Source: Bacteroidota bacterium (lineage in GTDB: Bacteria; Bacteroidota; Bacteroidia; NS11-12g; UBA955). Taken from it: 11,076 nucleotides of DNA. Positions 6,571-11,076 of this stretch are shown here, piece after piece; position 1 is the stretch's first letter; the number at the start of each line of letters is the position of its first letter. A program made the translations under genes and the position numbers. The stretch spans positions 1 to 11,076 of the forward strand of contig CANHGC010000020.1 in NCBI GenBank assembly GCA_947460045.1, read 5' to 3'. Under the pieces are notes generated by a model that was not told the DNA's origin, made no database searches, and worked only from the letters and a program-made list of their open reading frames with translations.

Positions 6571-7336
6571 GTTCAATGGATAAAATGTGTTTATAGGTTT
6601 GTTTGAATCGATTCTGTTTGATTTTTGGGTAAATCGCCAAGCACCCCAAGCAATATTTACTCAGCGATGTTTCACGATGTCCGCGCAGTTTCATGATGGA
6701 TTGAAATGTGTTCTGCTGCAAGCGCGTGGCCTTTACTTCTGCAACCACAAGTCCTTGGAAATCTTTGTGTTGTGGCTGATATGGCTCCCCGTTCTCACGC
6801 TTTGAAAGTTCGCAGGTGAGTTGCATGTCTAACGTAACTTTCTCCGGTTTTTCTTTGTGTAGCAGGGTGATTCGCCAATATTTGATCAACAATTGTGATG
6901 TTAATTGTTGTGTGAGCCACTGGCCGATTTCTTGTTCGATCAATGGCTTTGCTTGTTCAAGGTTGTTGGCCACCACCCGCAATTTGATGGTATTGCCCTT
7001 ATTTACCTTGTGTTTCACCTCAATGAATTCCTCTCCAGTGCTGCCGTAACTGCGCCTTCTCACTTTGTATCGGTTCGATTTTCCGCGATGGTGTTCGTGG
7101 TAAAAAAATAAGTTTGGCGTGTCGTAATATTCCGTCTCGTACTCAAAACAGCGCTGGTTATTGATCTCCAATATGCTGTAGTCTTTAACACAAGCCGCCA
7201 AAATCTCGCCCAATTGTTCCTTAGGAAAGAAGAATTTGCGATCGCTGCGATTCATCAATTCCGCGCGCGACATCAACGCCTGAAGGTTCAGGGGTTCGAA
7301 ATCGTTGAGCTGGGGAAGGTCGATGTTCAAAGACAT
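6563..7336 (-). CDS. VTC-domain protein (polyphosphate-polymerase-like)
   Basis: This 257-residue protein lacks a signal peptide or membrane helix and should be cytoplasmic. It has the VTC-domain pattern of a triphosphate-tunnel fold with inward-facing basic and acidic residues: RSDRKFFFP (30-38), YYDTP (70-74), NRYKVRRRSY (88-97), EEFIEVKHKVNKG (102-114), VTLDMQL and VVAEVKATR toward the C terminus. The founding member, yeast Vtc4, makes polyphosphate from ATP. The bacterial single-domain forms are annotated as polyphosphate polymerase domain proteins, mostly without biochemical proof. The length is normal for the bacterial form. It starts 15 bases after the CotH-family stop codon and ends inside the DUF4956 start, so it is the second gene of the operon. 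Polymerase activity is inferred from the family only; another nucleotide-dependent tunnel-fold activity is possible. Confidence 0.9.
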   Translation of the reverse strand: MSLNIDLPQLNDFEPLNLQALMSRAELMNRSDRKFFFPKEQLGEILAACVKDYSILEINNQRCFEYETEYYDTPNLFFYHEHHRGKSNRYKVRRRSYGSTGEEFIEVKHKVNKGNTIKLRVVANNLEQAKPLIEQEIGQWLTQQLTSQLLIKYWRITLLHKEKPEKVTLDMQLTCELSKRENGEPYQPQHKDFQGLVVAEVKATRLQQNTFQSIMKLRGHRETSLSKYCLGCLAIYPKIKQNRFKQTYKHILSIEHA

Positions 7337-7351
7337 GCAGCGGATCTCAAT

Positions 7352-8743
7352 TTATGGAGCAAATTGCTGAATCAAGGCGATGCGATTGCTGATGTGGGTT
7401 TTCAGCGCACTTCGCTCTGCTGTGAATGCCGCAGCGCTACTCAAGTGGGTGTGACTGGGCTGTTCGCCATTGCTGCCCACCACAAAAGGGGTGATCAAAT
7501 CGTAATATTTATCGATCATGGCATGCATTTCGGCCTCGTTGAAAATGCCGTTTTTAAATGCCTTCATGTGGGCTTTGTACTGGGCGAAATACACCGCATC
7601 GTTGGCGATGTAATTGATCAATGGCCACGCTGTGCTAACCTCGTTCATGGTTAATGAAATGGCATTGCCGGGGCCCGACGGTCCGCCAGTGGTACCCGTA
7701 ATGCCCGGACTTTTGCTCAACGATTCGTTGTTGTCCCAAGGAATCCACATCAAGCCTTTGCTGCTGTGGTTGTACAAATAGTAATTGTGTGCCATCACAC
7801 CGTAGGTGTCCCAATTGACGATGCTGTTGTTGATGGCCAGGTATTTGGTGAAATGGTCTACGTTGAAAACCGCCTCCAAGCCTGTGCGCCATGCTGCTGC
7901 ATCGCTGCTGCGTTTGGTGCTTTGAAGGGCTTTGACCAGTCCAGAAACATCCCCGAAATCTCCGGCAAGCTCGTTGTTTTTCTTTTCGAATTCTGTTTGC
8001 ACAAAAGTGGCCAATTTGGATTCGGGTTTGTACAAATTGCCTGCGTCTTCACCCAATTGTTCCATCACCATTTTATCGTCTGGAAGTTCCAACGCGCAAT
8101 ACACCCCGCAATATTTTAAGCCCGCACCAAAATCGATGTACACCTTGTAAAACGCCGATTGTGCCGATGGTATGCCCGCTTTTCGGAAAATGTCTGATCC
8201 CATTTTTTCGCGAATCAAAGAGTTGTCTTTCACGCCCGGCGAGAACGAAAGTTCTTTGAAGCCATAAAATTTTTGGTTTTTGATGGTTGGATATTTATCC
8301 TCCATTTTGTCGAAATCCAATCGAAACGGCAATTTATAAATGCCACTGCGCCAAGCTGTGGTGAGGGTAGAGTTGCCTTTGAGGCGGAAACCCACATTCT
8401 GCCAAGTTTTCCCGTTGAATTTTACCGTGGTTGATACGTAATCGGGTTCGGTGGTGGGGAATGTTCCTGGAGGACCGCCCATGCCGCCGGCGCCAAAATC
8501 GTAGCCAAACAACGATTTCATGTTGGCCTTGATGTTCGACCATTCGGCAGATCCAATGGTGATTTCGAGCTCATTGACCTGGCCTTGCGGAAAAACGGTG
8601 CTGTAGTTGGGCGCTGCGTTTCCGTGCGATGCTTCCGTCCAGTCGGGGTTGTTGTTCCCAGCGATTACATCCGCGGGATCGGGCCTGCACGAAGCGAATA
8701 GGAGCGTGGCCATGGCCATCCAGATCAATTGCTTTTTCATCAT
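7352..8743 (-). CDS. CotH kinase family lipoprotein
   Basis: The protein has 462-463 residues, starting at either of two adjacent ATGs (8743 or 8740); positions below count from 8740. MKKQ, a hydrophobic stretch and LFASC with C18 form a lipoprotein signal, so it should be anchored to the outer membrane, possibly facing outward. CotH hallmarks follow: VGFRLKGNST (116-125), YKLPFRLDF (135-143), FKELSFSPGVKDNSLIREKM (161-180), GVYCALELPDD (212-222, E218), NLYKPES (235-241), NNSIVNWDTYGVMAHNYYLY (304-323, D311) and WIPWDNNES (332-340, D336). D311 and D336 are the likely catalytic and metal-binding acids. CotH proteins are atypical protein kinases; B. subtilis CotH phosphorylates spore-coat proteins. 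The target here is unknown and must be extracellular or periplasmic. The frame is open upstream to 9022, but that extension overlaps the divergent helicase gene and is rejected. It is the first gene of the operon. Confidence 0.9.
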   Translation of the reverse strand: MMKKQLIWMAMATLLFASCRPDPADVIAGNNNPDWTEASHGNAAPNYSTVFPQGQVNELEITIGSAEWSNIKANMKSLFGYDFGAGGMGGPPGTFPTTEPDYVSTTVKFNGKTWQNVGFRLKGNSTLTTAWRSGIYKLPFRLDFDKMEDKYPTIKNQKFYGFKELSFSPGVKDNSLIREKMGSDIFRKAGIPSAQSAFYKVYIDFGAGLKYCGVYCALELPDDKMVMEQLGEDAGNLYKPESKLATFVQTEFEKKNNELAGDFGDVSGLVKALQSTKRSSDAAAWRTGLEAVFNVDHFTKYLAINNSIVNWDTYGVMAHNYYLYNHSSKGLMWIPWDNNESLSKSPGITGTTGGPSGPGNAISLTMNEVSTAWPLINYIANDAVYFAQYKAHMKAFKNGIFNEAEMHAMIDKYYDLITPFVVGSNGEQPSHTHLSSAAAFTAERSALKTHISNRIALIQQFAP

Positions 8744-8881
8744 TTCTATCTGTAAGACGAGCAATGGATAAATTGCCTTCGCCCAGCAACAAAATAAACC
8801 CAAAATGATGAAAGCATGACCAAAATGGAAACAAATATCCCATTTACTGCATTGCCGCTTCAATGAACTACCTTTGCACCA
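8744..8881. promoter_or_regulatory. Divergent intergenic region between the CotH operon and rhlE
   Basis: These 138 bases must carry the promoters of both the CotH-VTC-DUF4956-DUF2490 operon (minus) and the helicase gene (plus). The plus side has a full TAnnTTTG box at 8869-8876. On the minus side the best option I see is TTATTTTG at 8790-8797, with one mismatch and a TTTG 23 bases upstream, which is weak. The minus strand just before 8743 is A-rich (GATAGAA), as is common for Bacteroidota translation starts. Confidence 0.5.
8869..8876 (+). promoter_or_regulatory. Bacteroidota -7 box of the rhlE-type helicase gene
   Basis: TACCTTTG fully matches TAnnTTTG and ends 5 bases before the TTG start codon at 8882. 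The -33 position is poor (a TTG lies only 14 bases upstream). Transcription from here would begin close to base 8881, giving an mRNA with essentially no leader. Confidence 0.5.
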
Positions 8882-10270
8882 TTGGAACAGTTCATTCAAC
8901 TTGGAATTGCGCAACCCATCATCGACGCGCTTTCTGCACAAGGGTATACCACCCCAACCCCCATTCAAGCTCAAGCCATTCCGGCGGCACTTTCTCACCA
9001 CGATATTCTTGGTACGGCGCAAACCGGTACCGGTAAAACAGCGGCATTCTCAATTCCCATTATTCAGAATCTGCTTTCTACCACCCGCGACCGCAAAACC
9101 ATCAAAGCGCTCATCCTAACGCCCACCAGAGAGTTGGCGTTGCAAATCGATGAGAGCATCGCGGCGTATTCTGCCAATGTGAAACTAACCCACGCCGTAA
9201 TCTTTGGCGGTGTAAGTCAAAACCCACAAGTGGATGCCATCAAAAGAGGCGTTGAAATCATGACGGCCACGCCCGGACGTTTGTTGGATTTAATGCAACA
9301 AGGTTTTATTGATTTGCGAAATGTGGAGTTTTTTGTGCTCGATGAAGCCGATCGCATGCTCGATATGGGTTTCATTCACGATGTGAAAAAGGTGATTGCG
9401 AAATTGCCAACGAAACGTCAAACCCTGTTTTTCTCAGCCACGATGCCTGCAGAGGTGGTGAAGTTGAGCCAAAACATTTTGGTAGATCCTGTGCGTGTAT
9501 CAGTTGCACCGGTATCAACCACGGCAGAAAAAGTGACGCAGCAATTGTATTACGTGGATCAAAAGAACAAGCGTTTTTTGCTTCGACATTTATTGGATAC
9601 TTCGGCCGAGGAAATTCCTTCGGTGTTGGTGTTTACCAGAACCAAGCATGGTGCTGATAAAGTGGTGAAAGATTTGGTAAAACTCGATATTACGGCCCAA
9701 GCCATTCACGGAAATAAGAGTCAGAACGCGAGACAAACCGCTTTGTCGAACTTTAAAAATCGCACAACGCGTGTTTTGGTGGCTACGGATATTGCCGCTC
9801 GAGGCATCGACATCGACGAGTTAACACACGTCATCAATTACGAAATTCCGAACATTCCCGAAACCTACGTGCATCGCATTGGTAGAACGGGTAGGGCGGG
9901 TAACAGCGGTGTTGCATGGTCTTTTGTGGATCGGGAAGAGGTGCCGTTTTTGCGCGATATTCAGAAGTTGATCCAACAGGAAATTCCGGTTGCGAAAGAG
10001 CATCCGTTTTTGCCGGGTACGCATGTGGCGGAGGCCAATGATGCGAAGCCGTTTTACAACGATGGCAACAATGGGAACCAACGGGTGGCACGGAAAAAAG
10101 AGAACCTTCGCAAGGAAGGGAAATCTGCCGCACCTGCTCGGAGGGATTCGAACTTCTCAGCACCGGCGCGGAACGATCGCCGAGATCAACCGGCCAACGA
10201 CGCCCCCAAGCCGAAGCCCAAGACCGAAGGTCCGCCGAAGCCCTTTACGCGCTTCAAACCCCGCGATTAA
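8882..10270 (+). CDS. rhlE: RhlE-type DEAD-box ATP-dependent RNA helicase
   Basis: This 462-residue cytoplasmic protein unwinds RNA duplexes using ATP; such helicases act in ribosome assembly, RNA decay and cold adaptation. All core motifs are present: Q motif GYTTPTPIQ (21-29), I AQTGTGKT (46-53), Ia PTREL (81-85), TPGR (130-133), II DEAD (154-157), III SAT (185-187), FTRTKHGAD (251-259), AIHGNKSQ (274-281), VATDIAARGID (300-310) and VI HRIGRTGR (331-338). DEADRMLDMGFIHDV, FTRTKHGA and HGNKSQ point to the RhlE branch. The tail from about residue 385 is basic, Pro/Asn/Arg-rich and probably disordered, as usual for RNA-binding tails. The start is odd: no in-frame ATG precedes the Q motif, so TTG 8882 is the only sensible start. 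Deleting one T would give ATG GAA CAG in the same frame. It converges with the next gene, 1 base between stops. Confidence 0.93.
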   Translation: MEQFIQLGIAQPIIDALSAQGYTTPTPIQAQAIPAALSHHDILGTAQTGTGKTAAFSIPIIQNLLSTTRDRKTIKALILTPTRELALQIDESIAAYSANVKLTHAVIFGGVSQNPQVDAIKRGVEIMTATPGRLLDLMQQGFIDLRNVEFFVLDEADRMLDMGFIHDVKKVIAKLPTKRQTLFFSATMPAEVVKLSQNILVDPVRVSVAPVSTTAEKVTQQLYYVDQKNKRFLLRHLLDTSAEEIPSVLVFTRTKHGADKVVKDLVKLDITAQAIHGNKSQNARQTALSNFKNRTTRVLVATDIAARGIDIDELTHVINYEIPNIPETYVHRIGRTGRAGNSGVAWSFVDREEVPFLRDIQKLIQQEIPVAKEHPFLPGTHVAEANDAKPFYNDGNNGNQRVARKKENLRKEGKSAAPARRDSNFSAPARNDRRDQPANDAPKPKPKTEGPPKPFTRFKPRD

Positions 10271-10271
10271 C

Positions 10272-11076
10272 CTATTTTTTGGATTCAAACAAATCCATCG
10301 GCATCATTTCAAAGGCCGCTTTGATCGTCAATTGATTGAAGGGGTATTGCTGCGCCTTTTCGATGCGATAATTGCCTTCGCTCACATCGGCCACTTCCAA
10401 ATGAACCTGTCCTTGATCGTTGTAAACCACTGCGATGAGTCTTGCTTTGGCGCCAACGGGGAACTGTTTCATGGTATAGCTGTAGCCTGTGTTTTCAATG
10501 CGGGTGCTGCTCGGCCCAAGCAAGGCGTTGTAATCCTTGAAATTTAGATAAACCAGCGCTTTGGCGCGATCCACGGAATAAGTGATGCTGTCATCGGTCT
10601 TCGGAAACCTCGCAAATCGGTCGCAGTTAACCATTTGTGTTGAGTAGGATTCCAGTACCCATTTGCCGTCTTGTGCGGTGGCCATTTTGGCGAGGCCAGC
10701 AACGGCGGGCGGCAAGGGCAACTGTTTGATGGTTGCAAAATTCTCATTGAGCGTGGAGAATTGAATGGTTAGGGTTTCTGGCATCGGGAAGGTGTCGAGA
10801 AAACGCACGGGCGGGGCCGACATCAGAAGTTTGCGGAATTCAGCGAAGTAGGGGCTGATGAGGCTTTTTTGCGCTTGTCCGGCATCCAACAATTGCACAT
10901 CCGTGATTTTGCCTTGGGCATTGATCTTCAATTGGGCTGGGAAAATCACCCCGTCGCGTTTGATCTGTTTTTTAAGTTCTTTGCTGATTTTGGCTTGCTT
11001 GAAAAACCAGTTGCTCAAAGCGATGTTTCTATCGTCATCTCGCATCGCCAAGGGTTGTGCCACGCCATTCGATGAG
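10272..11076 (-). CDS. Hypothetical protein, C-terminal part (runs off right edge)
   Basis: The frame stays open to the right edge. A GTG at 11063 could be read as a start, but the codons before it continue without a stop, so the visible 267 or so residues are probably the C-terminal part of a longer protein. I do not recognise the family with confidence. The segment KKQIKRDGVIFPAQLKINAQ, then GKITDVQLLDAG, resembles the start of TonB C-terminal-like domains, which also read 'basic-G-x-v-x-v-x-dG-x-I-x-d-v'. That is a weak hint only, and the expected end of that domain (mP.w.PA) is not clear. The rest is a mixed alpha/beta sequence without membrane helices. It ends in MDLFESKK and a TAG stop, 1 base from the rhlE stop. 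Upstream context is outside the window. Confidence 0.7.
   Translation of the reverse strand, partial: SSNGVAQPLAMRDDDRNIALSNWFFKQAKISKELKKQIKRDGVIFPAQLKINAQGKITDVQLLDAGQAQKSLISPYFAEFRKLLMSAPPVRFLDTFPMPETLTIQFSTLNENFATIKQLPLPPAVAGLAKMATAQDGKWVLESYSTQMVNCDRFARFPKTDDSITYSVDRAKALVYLNFKDYNALLGPSSTRIENTGYSYTMKQFPVGAKARLIAVVYNDQGQVHLEVADVSEGNYRIEKAQQYPFNQLTIKAAFEMMPMDLFESKK

Noticed and set aside
8744..9022. N-terminal extension of the CotH-family reading frame (start at 9022).
   Set aside because: It would overlap the divergent helicase gene and its promoter and would bury a clear lipoprotein signal (MKKQ...LFASC) inside the protein. The start at 8743/8740 is much better.

Overview
The window looks like a chromosomal segment of a Bacteroidota bacterium. 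Three things support this: promoter-like TAnnTTTG -7 boxes lie just ahead of several start codons; the families present (DUF6702, HupE/UreJ-like, secreted M1 peptidase, DUF2490, DoxX-like, PKD-repeat secreted protein) are typical of that phylum; and Shine-Dalgarno sequences are largely absent. No tRNA, rRNA, CRISPR array, insertion sequence, integrase or att-like repeat was seen. Coding density is high, and no gene-free stretch reaches 300 bases.

Layout, left to right. Positions 1-934 (minus) hold the N-terminal 311 residues of a secreted PKD-repeat protein that runs off the left edge. A second minus gene (1081-1668, DUF6702 family) is divergent from a HupE/UreJ-like membrane protein gene (1689-2276, plus), with only 20 bp between the two starts. 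The HupE/UreJ-like gene is followed by a large secreted M1 zinc aminopeptidase (2369-4882, plus) and then a small DoxX-like membrane protein (4933-5298, plus) with the best promoter in the window.

The minus-strand block 5304-8743 is the most distinctive unit. Reading in the direction of transcription it contains a CotH-kinase-family lipoprotein, a VTC-domain (polyphosphate-polymerase-like) protein, a DUF4956 membrane protein and a DUF2490 outer-membrane-type protein. The spacings are +15 bp, -8 bp (overlap) and -11 bp (overlap), so this is almost certainly one translationally coupled operon. Its substrate is unknown. A reasonable inference is an envelope system that couples a nucleotide- or phosphate-polymer-handling cytoplasmic enzyme and an integral membrane protein to a surface lipoprotein kinase and an outer-membrane protein.

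Divergent from that operon is a RhlE-type DEAD-box RNA helicase (8882-10270, plus) that appears to start at TTG directly behind a -7 box. It meets, tail to tail with a single base between stop codons, the C-terminal part of an unrecognised minus-strand protein (10272-11076) that runs off the right edge.

Nothing suggests recent horizontal transfer. The points of most interest are the CotH-VTC-DUF4956-DUF2490 operon, a triplicated 21-bp repeat that multiplies the possible start codons of the DUF2490 gene, and the repeated placement of promoter -7 boxes within a few bases of start codons (possible leaderless mRNAs).
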